From contig NZ_JRPA02000008.1 of assembly GCF_000765675.1 (NCBI RefSeq), positions 1 to 64,000 of the forward strand: DNA of 64,000 nucleotides, read 5' to 3'. The translations under genes and the position numbers were made by a program. Positions 26,798 to 36,648 of this stretch are shown piece after piece (positions within the stretch are counted from its first letter, which is position 1; every line of letters starts with the position of its first letter). The notes beneath the pieces were generated by a model that saw only the letters and a list, made by a program, of their open reading frames with translations, was not told where the DNA came from and ran no database searches. This DNA comes from Helicobacter sp. MIT 05-5294 (GTDB taxonomy: Bacteria; Campylobacterota; Campylobacteria; Campylobacterales; Helicobacteraceae).

Positions 26798-27076
26798 AGG
26801 ATTATTTGCGTGATTAAATGCGGATTTTGGGATTCCATTGTATGTTTATTGGTTGCCGAAATCATAGATTGCCACGAAAATTTTTCAAATTTTCTCGCAA
26901 TGACAAGGTGGTAAAAATCTTGGGTGAGATTCTAAGCGGTAGATTGCCACGAATTGCGTTGCAATTCTAACACATAACGATAAGTAGCGCAAAACGCAAG
27001 TTAGAATCCCGCAACAAAAAGCAATGGATTCTACATTGCATTAGCCTAAAGCGCGGAACGCCTTAGGTTTTACACA

Positions 27077-28930
27077 TTAATAGGCAGAAGTTTTCGCGTC
27101 AATCGCCTTATAATTATAAGGTTTATTGTTTTTATCCAACTCCATCAACTCTTTTGGTGCTGGACCATTGATTTCTTCGTGCTTGTAGTAACGCTCACCC
27201 GCTTTATGACCATTTAAATCCACTTTGTAGCGAATCTCTCCGGGGTTGAATTTTTGAATCTCCTCAAACCCTAAATTAGAAGTTGTGAAATCCTTGATTC
27301 CATTCGCGTTTGCAATTTCAACAAGTTTAGTTTGCCCCATTCTCGCCATTTCTACAGCTTGAAGCAACATTCTACTTGCCTCTCTTGGATTGTGGAATCC
27401 TGTGGAGTTTTCAGCACCTACGAAATCGCCTCGCATTTGCCCTTTACGATGAAGTTCTAAAGGCTCTTTTAAAGCTGCAGAAATTTTCTTATCGTCTGCT
27501 TTGCCATCTGTTTGGAATGCGGGCAATGCACCGAGTTTTTCACGCATTACTTTAATGTCTTCAATCAAGCTAACGGTCGCATATTCCGCGCTCCTTAAAT
27601 CAAATGCGATAGATTTTTGAATATCAAAAATTTGCGCTTTAAGATACTCTTCGCTTTGAGTATGGCAAGTTTTGCACGCTGCATTAATATCTTGCAATGG
27701 AGAAGTGATATTATGTTCTGTCATTTTTTTCGCACCTTTGCGTTTGTAAGGCATATGACAATCCGCGCAACTTACGCCATTTGCTGCATGCACACCGCCA
27801 CTAAAGAGTTCAGTTTCAGGGTGTTGAATCTTCAACATTGGAGCTTTTGTGATTTTATGTTGCCAATCTTGTGGGAAAATCTCGCGCACTTTCTCATAAT
27901 GCTCGTCAAACATTTCAATTCTAAAAGGCTCGTTTTTCTTCCACGCACTCCAAGGGAATACCAATTCAAGTCCTGCAACTTCAATTTCTGTTGGCTGGTT
28001 ACCATTTCTCCAAGAATCAAACTCATCATAAGTTTTTTGTGTGCCATTCCACCATTTTTGAGTAGAATCGTTTGCGATAGATTCGCCCATAACTTTGACT
28101 TTTGTGCCAGTTGGTTTGAAATAATACTCTACATGGCATTGGGAGCAAACAAGTGTGCGCATTTCATCACGACTTGCTTTAATGCCCGTTACGGGGTCTT
28201 TTTCGTATCCTCTACTTGCAAGCGCATTAATCGCAGCTTGTCGCGTAAGGCGCAACTGCATATCGTTTGGATTATGGCAATCTGCACAAGTTACACCCAT
28301 TCTTTTCCCACCATGTGGTCCGCTGTGTTCAGGTGAATTTTCAGCGATTCCATTAACTGCAGGGACATTTTTAATCATTGTCCAATATTTCGTAGAGTTA
28401 AAAGAAACCCATTTTTCTTCCAAAGTATCCCCGATTCCAACATTTTTCATAAGCCAAGGACTCCAACCACTATGGCAATTCATACAGGCAGTAGGTTGCC
28501 CGCCAAATGCGCCAAATCCGTGAGCATTCAAGAAGTCTTTGTTGTTTCTAGCGGTATCCATTTGATCCACTTGAATCCAAAAATGCCCTCTTTCTTCGTT
28601 TGCGTCAATGCTAAAAGGATAACCCGCCCAAAGAATCGTAAGCTGTGGATAACGAATCAATTTAGAATAAGCCAAATTTCCACCAAATTCTGTTGAAATT
28701 GGAGCTTGTTTTTCCACCGTTAAATACATATCCAAATAATCTGGGAAATTTTTGCCCCAATGATCAAATGTAGGATTCTCATCACTCATTTCCACAAAGC
28801 CCTTAGAGCTTAGCCCACCTACGCTTTCCGCCTGTTTTTTGCTAATATCAGAGTTTAGCCAAAACATCGCGGCAATCACAATTAAAACAATCACCACCAA
28901 AATTGGCATTAAAGGCGATTTTTTTTGCAT
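27077..28930 (-). CDS. nrfA: ammonia-forming cytochrome c nitrite reductase
   Basis: The periplasmic pentaheme enzyme (617 residues) reduces nitrite to ammonium with six electrons from NrfH. Five heme motifs are visible: CMNCH (149-153), then CADCH, CSQCH, CADCH and CKTCH. The first motif, which holds the active-site heme, is CxxCH instead of the CxxCK of E. coli; I recall the same in Campylobacter jejuni. An uncleaved-looking N-terminal hydrophobic helix (about 8-25) may act as signal or anchor. The protein is longer than E. coli NrfA (about 480). It follows nrfH by 20 nt. Confidence 0.94.
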   Translation of the reverse strand: MQKKSPLMPILVVIVLIVIAAMFWLNSDISKKQAESVGGLSSKGFVEMSDENPTFDHWGKNFPDYLDMYLTVEKQAPISTEFGGNLAYSKLIRYPQLTILWAGYPFSIDANEERGHFWIQVDQMDTARNNKDFLNAHGFGAFGGQPTACMNCHSGWSPWLMKNVGIGDTLEEKWVSFNSTKYWTMIKNVPAVNGIAENSPEHSGPHGGKRMGVTCADCHNPNDMQLRLTRQAAINALASRGYEKDPVTGIKASRDEMRTLVCSQCHVEYYFKPTGTKVKVMGESIANDSTQKWWNGTQKTYDEFDSWRNGNQPTEIEVAGLELVFPWSAWKKNEPFRIEMFDEHYEKVREIFPQDWQHKITKAPMLKIQHPETELFSGGVHAANGVSCADCHMPYKRKGAKKMTEHNITSPLQDINAACKTCHTQSEEYLKAQIFDIQKSIAFDLRSAEYATVSLIEDIKVMREKLGALPAFQTDGKADDKKISAALKEPLELHRKGQMRGDFVGAENSTGFHNPREASRMLLQAVEMARMGQTKLVEIANANGIKDFTTSNLGFEEIQKFNPGEIRYKVDLNGHKAGERYYKHEEINGPAPKELMELDKNNKPYNYKAIDAKTSAY

Positions 28931-28950
28931 TTTAACCTCCTAAAGTTAAT

Positions 28951-29457
28951 TTAAAAACCTCGTTTATGTCCTACCCCTGCGTGGCAAGAAACACAACTAA
29001 GAGACCCATTTCCATGTGGATTAGTCGTAGGATTTACGACATTACTCACCATTTCGCTATGGCAACGCACACAATTATCTTGAATCATACCCTTAGATTT
29101 TTTTGTCGCACTTAAGTTTGTCGGCAACACATCTAATTTAAAGGTAAAAGCATACGCATGCCCTACACCACTTTCCGCTTTTGCAATCCACTTTTCTACA
29201 AATTCATGCGGCAAATGGCAATCATTACAAGTTGCACGCGGTTTCCCTGCGACTTTTTTTGAATGCGAACCTTTCAACCAATCATTATAAACATCATTCA
29301 TAATATGGCAGTTGTTACAGGCTTCACTCTCATTACTGAAATAGGACATACCCTTTGCATTATAAAAAGTATAAAGCCCCACAATACAAGCAAACACACA
29401 CAGAATCCCGAGCAACAAAGCGACAAATGGGAGCGGTTTAGATTCTTTACCTTGCAA
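28951..29457 (-). CDS. nrfH: cytochrome c nitrite reductase quinol dehydrogenase subunit
   Basis: NrfH is the membrane tetraheme cytochrome of the NapC/NirT family that passes electrons from menaquinol to NrfA. The 168-residue protein has one N-terminal membrane helix (about 11-32) and four heme motifs: CNNCH, CNDCH, CVRCH and CVSCH. The start is a TTG with AAAGGAG 6 nt upstream; no better start exists. It is the first gene of nrfHA, below an FNR-type palindrome. Confidence 0.94.
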   Translation of the reverse strand: MQGKESKPLPFVALLLGILCVFACIVGLYTFYNAKGMSYFSNESEACNNCHIMNDVYNDWLKGSHSKKVAGKPRATCNDCHLPHEFVEKWIAKAESGVGHAYAFTFKLDVLPTNLSATKKSKGMIQDNCVRCHSEMVSNVVNPTTNPHGNGSLSCVSCHAGVGHKRGF

Positions 29458-29551
29458 TCTACGCTCCTTTGAATATTTTTTGAATCCAAAATCACCAAAG
29501 AGATTCCAAATTCAAGGGCATTATTTTATTTTGGATTGACAGAAAATTCCT

Positions 29552-29565
29552 TGATTTAAATCAAA
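29552..29565 (-). promoter_or_regulatory. FNR/CRP-type palindrome upstream of nrfHA
   Basis: TTGATTTAAATCAA is a perfect TTGAT-N4-ATCAA palindrome. Taking the minus-strand TAAAAT at 29529..29524 as the -10, transcription starts near 29517 and the palindrome is centred at -41.5, the position of class II FNR/CRP activation. The regulator is unknown; the site and spacing are seen, the activation is inferred. The remaining gap to 29743 holds a repeat fragment. Confidence 0.6.
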
Positions 29566-29638
29566 AAGTAAATCATTGGTAAATAGAATCTCTACTGCGT
29601 TAGCAATGAAAAGGTAGTGAATCGTAGGTAGTCTATAT

Positions 29639-29677
29639 TAAGGATTGCTTTGTCGCTACGCTCCGCGCAATGACACA
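29639..29677. repeat. fragment of dispersed repeat
   Basis: Only the right arm is present (GGATTGCTTTGTCGCTACGC through GCGCAATGACA). It lies between the nrfH upstream region and the dcuA terminator. Confidence 0.5.
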
Positions 29678-29710
29678 ATAGAAGAGATACTTAGAAATTA
29701 AGAATATTCA

Positions 29711-29737
29711 AAAACCCCAAGCAAGAAGCTTGAGGGA
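29711..29737 (-). terminator. rho-independent terminator of aspA-dcuA
   Basis: On the minus strand CCCTCAAGC and GCTTGGGG form a GC-rich stem with a short loop, followed by TTTTTG. It lies just past the dcuA stop codon. Confidence 0.75.
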
Positions 29738-29743
29738 TTTTAT

Positions 29744-31090
29744 TTATACAAAAGCAACTGCAACGAATCCTAAGATAACGCTAAATGCAATCGCCAAAAT
29801 GCCCGGAATCAAGAATGCATGGTTAAAGATATAATGCCCGATTCTTGTTGAGCCTGTGTCGTCCATTTGCACCGCACCAAGCAAAGTTGGATAAGTAGGC
29901 AATACAAAGAGTGCAGAAACTGCGGCAAATGAAGCAACAATCATATAAGAATCTCCCGGATTTGCTGCGCTAATACCAAGTGCTGCAATCACCACTGGAG
30001 TAATAGCTTTAGCAGTCGCTGCTTGAGAGTATAGTAAAGTTGCAGCAAAGAAATAAGCAACAGCTAATAAAGCTGGAATTTGTTTAACCAAATCGCTTGA
30101 AAGCTCACCAATTTGTGTTTTATAGCCATCTACGAAAGTATTTCCAAGCCAAGCCACACCAAGCACACACACGCACGCAATCATACCGCTTTTAAATACG
30201 CTAGATTCAGTGATTTTACCCACTTCAATTTTGCAAAGAATCGTGATAAAAGTCGCAACTCCAAGCATAAAGCTCATAATCGCCGCATCTCTAGGAACTA
30301 TAACATTTTCAATTAAAACAGGCTTACCGCCAATTTTTGAAATTGCAGTCGCATAGAGAACAACCAATAAAACGCCAACCAAAAAGATACCAACAGAGAG
30401 TTTTGCACCTTCTTTAAGTTGCATATTTTGTGCGCCAACAGAGGGTTTTACCAAGCCTTTTGCTAATCTATCTTGATACACAGGGTCTTTGCTTAAATCA
30501 AGATTTGAGAACATTGTAACAATGAATGCAGTGAGCATACAACCGATAAATGTAGTTGGAATCCAAATTGCCAACAATAGCGGATAGCTCCAACCCAATG
30601 GCTCTAATGCGCCTGTCATATACACAACTGCGGCAGATACAGGAGATGCAGTAATTGCAATCTGACTTGCAACAACCGCGATAGAAAGTGGCGCAGAAGG
30701 TTTAATGTTTTGCTCTTTTGCTACTTCCACGATAACCGGAATCATAGAAAACGCAGTGTGTCCTGTCCCTGCTAAAATCGTTAGAAAATAAGTAACGGTA
30801 GGTGCAAGGTAGTTAATGTATTTTGGATTAGAACGCAAGATTCGCTCGGCAATCTGAACCAAATAATCCAAACCTCCTGCAAGTTGCATTGCAGAAATTG
30901 CAGCAATAACAGACATAATAATCAAAATAACATCCCATGGAATCGCGCCGGGCTTCATACCAAGCGCAAGTCCTAAAATCACAACGCCTAAACCTCCGGC
31001 GTAACCAATTCCGATTCCTCCAAGTCTAATCCCTACAAAAATCGCACCAAGTAGCACAATCACTTGTAGGATAAGCATTAACATTTCCAT
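29744..31090 (-). CDS. dcuA: anaerobic C4-dicarboxylate transporter
   Basis: A 448-residue Dcu-family antiporter that exchanges fumarate, malate or aspartate for succinate. About ten hydrophobic segments and family stretches such as IAITASPVSAA, GTGHTAFSMIPVI and LPTYPTLLGAVQ are present. It sits 9 nt after aspA, an arrangement common in Campylobacterota: aspartate is imported, deaminated to fumarate and used for fumarate respiration, while succinate leaves. A terminator follows it. DcuA is preferred over DcuB from its pairing with aspA. Confidence 0.93.
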   Translation of the reverse strand: MEMLMLILQVIVLLGAIFVGIRLGGIGIGYAGGLGVVILGLALGMKPGAIPWDVILIIMSVIAAISAMQLAGGLDYLVQIAERILRSNPKYINYLAPTVTYFLTILAGTGHTAFSMIPVIVEVAKEQNIKPSAPLSIAVVASQIAITASPVSAAVVYMTGALEPLGWSYPLLLAIWIPTTFIGCMLTAFIVTMFSNLDLSKDPVYQDRLAKGLVKPSVGAQNMQLKEGAKLSVGIFLVGVLLVVLYATAISKIGGKPVLIENVIVPRDAAIMSFMLGVATFITILCKIEVGKITESSVFKSGMIACVCVLGVAWLGNTFVDGYKTQIGELSSDLVKQIPALLAVAYFFAATLLYSQAATAKAITPVVIAALGISAANPGDSYMIVASFAAVSALFVLPTYPTLLGAVQMDDTGSTRIGHYIFNHAFLIPGILAIAFSVILGFVAVAFV

Positions 31091-31099
31091 TTATTTTCC

Positions 31100-32506
31100 T
31101 TATTTTTTAGATTTCATTTGCGGATTAAGCATATTTTTTGGGTCTAGGATTTTGTCAATCTCTTCTTTAGGAAGATAGCCTCTTTCCAAACAAATATCCG
31201 CGACAGATTTGCCTGTTTGCAATGCTTCTTTTGCCATACTAGCGGATTTTTCATAGCCTAGCACAGGATTGAATGCAGTTACGATTCCAATAGAATTAAG
31301 CACAGATTGTTTGCAAGCTTCAGGATTCGCTGTTAAACCTTTGATTGCTTTTTGAGCTAAAGTTCTCATTGCATTTTCTAGCACAGTTACAGAATTGAAA
31401 AGCGCGTAAGCAATGCCGGGTTCAAACGCGTTGAGTTCAAACTCGCCTCGCTCACTACAAAGCATAATGGTTACATCATTCCCAATCACTTCATAGCAAG
31501 CTTCGCCTACTACTTCACAAATTACAGGATTTACCTTTCCGGGCATAATAGAGCTTCCGGGCTGCATTTTTGGCAAATTTACTTCGCCCAAACCGCATCT
31601 AGGACCACTATTCATAAGACGAATGTCGTTTGCGATTTTAGAAAGTCTCACCGCTGCGGTTTTAAGCGCACCACTAACATGCACAAAATCCGCTGTATCT
31701 TGAGTTGCAGCGATAAAATCATCTGCGGGTTTAAACTCTACCCCTGTGATTTCTTTTAGTTTTTTCTCTACAACAAACTTGTAATCTGGGTGGCAGTTAA
31801 TCCCTGTTCCAATCGCAGTTGCGCCCATATTAAGCACCGCCATAGATTCTCTTGCTGCTTTGATTTTGGCAATATCACTTTTGATATAACTCGCAAACGC
31901 ATTGAATGTATTACCAAGTGTGGTTGGCACAGCGTCTTCTAACTCTGTTCTTCCCATTTTGATAACATCTTTCCATTCTTTTGCTTTCACTTCTAGCTCA
32001 TTTTTTAATTCTTCCATAGCTTCTAGCAAATGTCCCAATTTCTCGTGAGTTGCGACTTTAATAGAACTTGGATAGGTATCATTTGTGGATTGTCCCAAGT
32101 TTGTATGATCATTTGGGTGTAAATACTGATACTCACCTTTTTTATGCCCTATACTTTCTAGCGCAATATTTGTAATTACTTCATTCACATTCATATTTGT
32201 GGAAGTTCCCGCACCGCCTTGCATCATATCTACTACAAATTGATCAATAAACTCACCAGCAATCAATCTATCCGCAGCTTTCGCAATCGCATCTGCTTTA
32301 TCTGCGTCAAGCACTCCTACCTCTTTGTTTGCTAATGCAGCTGCCTTTTTGATTTGTGCAAATGCTTTGACAAAAAAAGGATAGTTTTTAAGAGTTCTTC
32401 CAGTCATTTTGAAGTTTTCTAAAGCTCTGAAAGTTTGAACTCCATAATACACGGAATCGTCAATTTCTAACTCGCCGATGAAGTCATGTTCTTTTCTAGT
32501 TCCCAT
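31100..32506 (-). CDS. aspA: aspartate ammonia-lyase
   Basis: This cytoplasmic enzyme (468 residues) splits aspartate into fumarate and ammonia. The fumarase/aspartase signature GSSIMPGKVNP lies near residue 318, and the GGAGTSTNMNVNEV and HPNDHTNLGQSTND active-site regions are intact. AAGGG lies 6 nt before the ATG. It leads the aspA-dcuA operon. The long AT-rich leader region holds an inverted repeat that may be an operator. Confidence 0.95.
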   Translation of the reverse strand: MGTRKEHDFIGELEIDDSVYYGVQTFRALENFKMTGRTLKNYPFFVKAFAQIKKAAALANKEVGVLDADKADAIAKAADRLIAGEFIDQFVVDMMQGGAGTSTNMNVNEVITNIALESIGHKKGEYQYLHPNDHTNLGQSTNDTYPSSIKVATHEKLGHLLEAMEELKNELEVKAKEWKDVIKMGRTELEDAVPTTLGNTFNAFASYIKSDIAKIKAARESMAVLNMGATAIGTGINCHPDYKFVVEKKLKEITGVEFKPADDFIAATQDTADFVHVSGALKTAAVRLSKIANDIRLMNSGPRCGLGEVNLPKMQPGSSIMPGKVNPVICEVVGEACYEVIGNDVTIMLCSERGEFELNAFEPGIAYALFNSVTVLENAMRTLAQKAIKGLTANPEACKQSVLNSIGIVTAFNPVLGYEKSASMAKEALQTGKSVADICLERGYLPKEEIDKILDPKNMLNPQMKSKK

Positions 32507-32530
32507 GATAACCCTTCTTATAATTAAATT

Positions 32531-32554
32531 AAAGATTAACCTTGAATAATCTTT
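32531..32554. promoter_or_regulatory. inverted repeat in aspA upstream region
   Basis: AAAGATTA and TAATCTTT form a perfect 8-bp inverted repeat separated by 8 nt, 25-48 nt before the aspA ATG. It could be an operator or a leader hairpin. No family is recognised. Confidence 0.35.
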
Positions 32555-32629
32555 GTAAAATAGATATTACACCTAATATTTTATATTTTTCATTAATCTA
32601 AAAATATAAAAAAAATATTTTATTTTTAT

Positions 32630-33979
32630 TTAATTTTTCTTCAAGATTCCACACCTAGACTCATATACAACGATTCCAAATGCCACGAAAGTTGCACACA
32701 AAATCCCAAGAGGATAAGATAAAATCACTCCATTAAATCCATAAATTTTAGGCAAAATCATCACAAAACAAAGCGCGAAAAACAAAGTATAAGCAAAGGT
32801 GATAATAAAAGAACTTAAGGTGCGCTGGATAGATTGAAAAAAAATCGCACTCACAATATTAACACCTAATAAAATATAGCCTAAAAAGTATAGTTTCATC
32901 GCGTTTTGCGTTTCTTCTACTAGATTCATATCTCGCAGCACAATATCATCAGGCAAAAACCACATTACAAGAAAAGGGGCACAAATAAACGAAAGTAAAT
33001 AAAGCGAGATTCCACCCAAAAAACTAAAAACTAAACCAAAGTTAAAGATTCCGCGCACCCTCTCCATAAGCTTCGCGCCATAGTTGAAACTCGCAATCGG
33101 TTGCACTCCTTGCGCCATAGAAAGCAGAATCGTAAAAGGAATAATCCCGACATACATTAACACACTATAAATCGCCAACCCCCTATCTCCCGAGATTCCT
33201 TCAATCGTATGGTTAAAAATTAACATCATCAAACTCACGCTAATTTCCGAACTACTTTGGGGGATTCCGTTTTTCGTTGCTCCCAAAAGTGCGTAAATAT
33301 CAAAGGCTCTAATCAAATACAAATCGCCCTTTTTGCGCAAAAAATGTTGCAACAAAATACACATTCCAATCCCGTGTCCTAGTAGAGTAGCCAAAGCACT
33401 ACTTGCAATTCCAAGCTCAAACACAAATAGAAAAAAATAATTAAAGACGATATTCGCCACCGAACCCACAATCATCGCCACCATCGCAAGAACAGGCTGT
33501 TTGTCATTAATCGCAAAAATATCCAACATAGGGTGCAAGACGATAATGAATGCCCCCAAATAAATCACTTCAGTGTATTGACGCACAAGAGGCAAAAGCG
33601 TCTCACTGCTTCCAAGAAGCAAAGCAATAGAATCGCTATAAAAATACAGTGCGATTCCGCCTATTATGCTTGTGCTTAGGGCAAAATAAAACACACTGCT
33701 AAAGACAATCCGCGCCCGAAATGCTTTGCCCCGCCCTAAAAAATAAGAAGCCATTGCGGCAGCTCCCACGCTAAAGAGCAATTCAAATGCGATGAGAATC
33801 GGGAAAATAGGCCATGCAATTCCAATGGCTGCAAGTGCGTTTTCGCCGAGCTTTTTGCCAACAAAGATTCCATCAATCGTAGAATAAGTAGAAAGCGCAA
33901 GCATCGCAATAAGCGAGGGCAAAAAATAAGATAAAAATAGCTTTGGAATCGCAGTTGTTTTAAGATTTGCTTTTTTCAT
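32630..33979 (-). CDS. MATE family efflux transporter
   Basis: A 449-residue multidrug and toxic compound extrusion protein with twelve predicted membrane helices in two homologous halves. Landmarks are TYSTIDGIFVGKKLGENALAA near residue 26 in the N-half and the GVQPIASFNYGAK segment in the C-half. It likely exports cationic compounds with Na+ or H+. The gene stands alone, downstream of the outer-membrane protein gene, and ends in the AT-rich aspA upstream region. The substrate cannot be assigned. Confidence 0.88.
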   Translation of the reverse strand: MKKANLKTTAIPKLFLSYFLPSLIAMLALSTYSTIDGIFVGKKLGENALAAIGIAWPIFPILIAFELLFSVGAAAMASYFLGRGKAFRARIVFSSVFYFALSTSIIGGIALYFYSDSIALLLGSSETLLPLVRQYTEVIYLGAFIIVLHPMLDIFAINDKQPVLAMVAMIVGSVANIVFNYFFLFVFELGIASSALATLLGHGIGMCILLQHFLRKKGDLYLIRAFDIYALLGATKNGIPQSSSEISVSLMMLIFNHTIEGISGDRGLAIYSVLMYVGIIPFTILLSMAQGVQPIASFNYGAKLMERVRGIFNFGLVFSFLGGISLYLLSFICAPFLVMWFLPDDIVLRDMNLVEETQNAMKLYFLGYILLGVNIVSAIFFQSIQRTLSSFIITFAYTLFFALCFVMILPKIYGFNGVILSYPLGILCATFVAFGIVVYESRCGILKKN

Positions 33980-34168
33980 TTAGGCGTTTTACTCCCAAGT
34001 TTAGCGGATTGATATTGTTTTGTTGGCAATATTATACAATGGAATCTACAAGGATTCAAGCTAAAACTAGAGCAAAAATCATAGTGCAATTTGTGGAACA
34101 AATTGCACCCACACTTGCAAATCTATAATGTGGGATTCTGCTACTGCATCATTGCGAGAAGTCTAGAC

Positions 34169-34846
34169 TTAGAATAAAAAGTTATATCCCACAGAAAAAC
34201 TGATATTTGAGGTTTGCCCCAAGTCAAGTTTGGTGTTTGTTGGACTTCCATTTACTTCTATGTTATCCTCTTCCTCACCTAGATTCAGTCTATTAGCACT
34301 CACGGCAAACTCCAACTCACTATTGCCCATTTCATAAATCGCTCCTGCTTTCACGCCATAAGTAAATCCTGTGAAATCCAAAGACCCCATAGAACTATCG
34401 CCAATTACAAAACTTCCGCTATCAAACTTTGCCTTTACCAAACCTGCATTCACACCCAACAATCCGCGCCAATTTGTCGTATTTGGCACTCTTGGAGTGA
34501 AGGCGTAGCCAAGTGTAAGCGTCTGATAAGAGAATCCATTTTTCTTTAAATTATATTCAAAATTTGCCAAGATTCTATGATTTTCATTAAGCAAATAACC
34601 CCCTTGCACACCAAATCCAAACTGCTTTTCACTTAATTTATGAGTTTGGGATTCATAACCTGCAACATGCAACTCCGCGTCAGAATCCGACAAGTTATAA
34701 ATACCATAAATCCCCAAAAGACGATTCCGCCGCTCTTCATAAAGCGGGTGGGTGTTGCTTTGTGAAGCATAAACTCCATTTCTCTCACTATAACCAAACC
34801 CAAAGGAAACTACACAAACCAATAGTAATAAAAACCGAATCATCAA
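34169..34846 (-). CDS. small outer membrane beta-barrel protein
   Basis: A 225-residue protein with a signal peptide (hydrophobic core about 5-18) and alternating-residue strands throughout, ending in the FLF aromatic terminus typical of outer-membrane barrels. Repeated GVQGGYL, GLLGVNAGL and YGVKAGAIYE strands suggest an eight-stranded OmpA/OprF-like or Opa-like barrel. I do not recognise the specific family. It precedes the MATE gene in the same direction with a 189-bp gap containing a small repeat fragment, so it is probably a separate transcript. Confidence 0.65.
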   Translation of the reverse strand: MMIRFLLLLVCVVSFGFGYSERNGVYASQSNTHPLYEERRNRLLGIYGIYNLSDSDAELHVAGYESQTHKLSEKQFGFGVQGGYLLNENHRILANFEYNLKKNGFSYQTLTLGYAFTPRVPNTTNWRGLLGVNAGLVKAKFDSGSFVIGDSSMGSLDFTGFTYGVKAGAIYEMGNSELEFAVSANRLNLGEEEDNIEVNGSPTNTKLDLGQTSNISFSVGYNFLF

Positions 34847-35011
34847 GCAATCCTTTTAGACTTTTAAATTCTCTCTAGCAAAAAGGATTCCACTTGCGAT
34901 TGATTGCCCAAGATTCCGCTTTGTGCCATTGTGAAAATTACAATGCAATTCGCGGAAATGGCACAATGGAGATTCTATAATTTCTCTCAATGACGCCTTA
35001 GCGCACTCTCT

Positions 35012-35129
35012 CGTCATTGCGCAGAGCGTAGCGACAAAGCAATCCATAATATAGAATCTCGCCATTGTAGAATCCTATTTTATTTAAGATTATAGATTGC
35101 CACGACTTCTATGGAGTCTCGCAATGACG
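35012..35129. repeat. dispersed inverted-repeat element (gap 34847-35271)
   Basis: A full element from CGTCATTGCGCAG to CTCGCAATGACG, with CAATCCATAA and TAGATTGCCACG arms. Decayed arms lie on both sides (about 34900-35000 and 35150-35200), so the 425-base gap is a nest of repeat copies and holds no gene. Confidence 0.72.
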
Positions 35130-35271
35130 CAGTAGAACACGAACGCTTTATAGACTTATGGACCGCCACACTCACCAATGCTTACTCGCAATGACGGGTA
35201 GGATTCCACAATGCAAGGCTATTTTGTCTCTAGTATAGAGTGGAATCTCGCAGCGGAGTGAGATGATATTT

Positions 35272-36648
35272 CTAGTGTTCTTCCAAAAGCGTAATGGCTT
35301 GCTTAGAAGTCTCTTCAATAACTTCAAAGATTTTTACGATAGATTCGGCATTTTCCTTAGTTAGCGGTTCTTTGAGTTTCGCTAAGGCTTGATTGGTGTT
35401 TTCTAGTAAAGCAACTTTCGTGCGATTCAGACTTGCGATGTCCAAATCTCCGATTTTTCGGATAGAATCCTCATCATCTAAATATTTGGAAATTGGGTTG
35501 ATTTCATTGAAATTGCAAGTTTCTCTTTTGTGGTCAAAACTTAGATAAAGATTAGATTTATATACAATATGTTCTAGCTTGGAAACGCTAAGAAGCAATT
35601 TGCTAGAGAGTTTGTTAAAGACTTCTTGGAGCGTCGCAGTGGTGCTTTCCATACCGCTAAAGATTTCGTTAAAATCCGCGATAGATTTATGGGTAGAACT
35701 CGCAAACTCCGATACTTTGCCGAAATTATCCTGAATCCCTGCGATTTCTTGTTGCATAGTTTGGACGACAATAGAAATATCATTAGTTGCTTTTTGCGTT
35801 TTTTCTGCAAGTTTGCGCACCTCATCAGCCACGACTGCGAATCCGCGTCCATGTTCTCCCGCGCGTGCAGCTTCAATACTCGCATTGAGCGCGAGTAGAT
35901 TTGTTTGGTTGGCAATATCTGCGATGATTTCTACTACCGAATTAATATCTTTGGACTTTTGCGTGAAACTCTCTATCGTGCTAGAATTGTCGTTAATAAT
36001 ATCCATTAATCTATCTATGGATTCCGTGATAGAAGCCACATCTTTTTGGGAGTTTTTAGCCGAAGTTGTGATATTGGTAACATTTTCATTCACGATTTCC
36101 ATATGCTGCATATCGCCATCTAAATCAAAGGAAATTTTCGTGAGATTCTCATTTTGGCTACCCAAACTCATATCCATAAGGGATTTTGCAAGTGCGTTAG
36201 AGATATTGTCTTTTGCATTTTCTTTGATTTTGGTTAAAGCATCGTTGATACCATTAATATTAGAAATAAACGCCCCCTTTAATCCTTGCGGAATCGCGAG
36301 ACGAAAATATTTCCCCTCTTGAGAATATTTAATCGCTGTTGAGATTTCACGCATAAAAGCTTCTAAATTGTCCGCGACATTGTTTAAAGTGTTGGCAATC
36401 GTGCGCAAATCCAAATCTCCATAAACCTCTAAAACACGCGCTTCAAACTTACCTTGCTGATAGAGGCGTGAGACTTTTAGGATTTTTTGAATCAACTCTT
36501 CGCGTTTTCTAAATTTGATGAGACTTAGCAGGAAGATGATTCCAAGTGCGACAAAAAATACAAGATTAACGCTAAAACCTTTGAATAGAATCTCTACAAC
36601 AAACCCAAGCAAACTTAGTGCGATTCCGCTAAGCAAAAAGATTTTCAT
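35272..36648 (-). CDS. methyl-accepting chemotaxis transducer, CetA-like
   Basis: A 458-residue chemoreceptor. Two N-terminal membrane helices (about 3-20 and 27-44) are joined by a very short loop, so there is no periplasmic sensor. A HAMP-like region follows, then the signalling tip ([20 protein letters not shown], about 263-282). The C-terminal part after about 345 contains [12 protein letters not shown], resembling the start of a chemoreceptor zinc-binding (CZB) domain. It overlaps the PAS gene by 4 nt. This pair matches the CetA/CetB energy-taxis system of Campylobacter, in which CetB senses redox state and CetA signals to CheA. Confidence 0.82.
   Translation of the reverse strand: MKIFLLSGIALSLLGFVVEILFKGFSVNLVFFVALGIIFLLSLIKFRKREELIQKILKVSRLYQQGKFEARVLEVYGDLDLRTIANTLNNVADNLEAFMREISTAIKYSQEGKYFRLAIPQGLKGAFISNINGINDALTKIKENAKDNISNALAKSLMDMSLGSQNENLTKISFDLDGDMQHMEIVNENVTNITTSAKNSQKDVASITESIDRLMDIINDNSSTIESFTQKSKDINSVVEIIADIANQTNLLALNASIEAARAGEHGRGFAVVADEVRKLAEKTQKATNDISIVVQTMQQEIAGIQDNFGKVSEFASSTHKSIADFNEIFSGMESTTATLQEVFNKLSSKLLLSVSKLEHIVYKSNLYLSFDHKRETCNFNEINPISKYLDDEDSIRKIGDLDIASLNRTKVALLENTNQALAKLKEPLTKENAESIVKIFEVIEETSKQAITLLEEH

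Noticed and set aside
34856-35065. 69-codon minus-strand ORF upstream of the beta-barrel gene
   Set aside because: It lies inside repeat arms; the apparent protein is a translation of the repeat.
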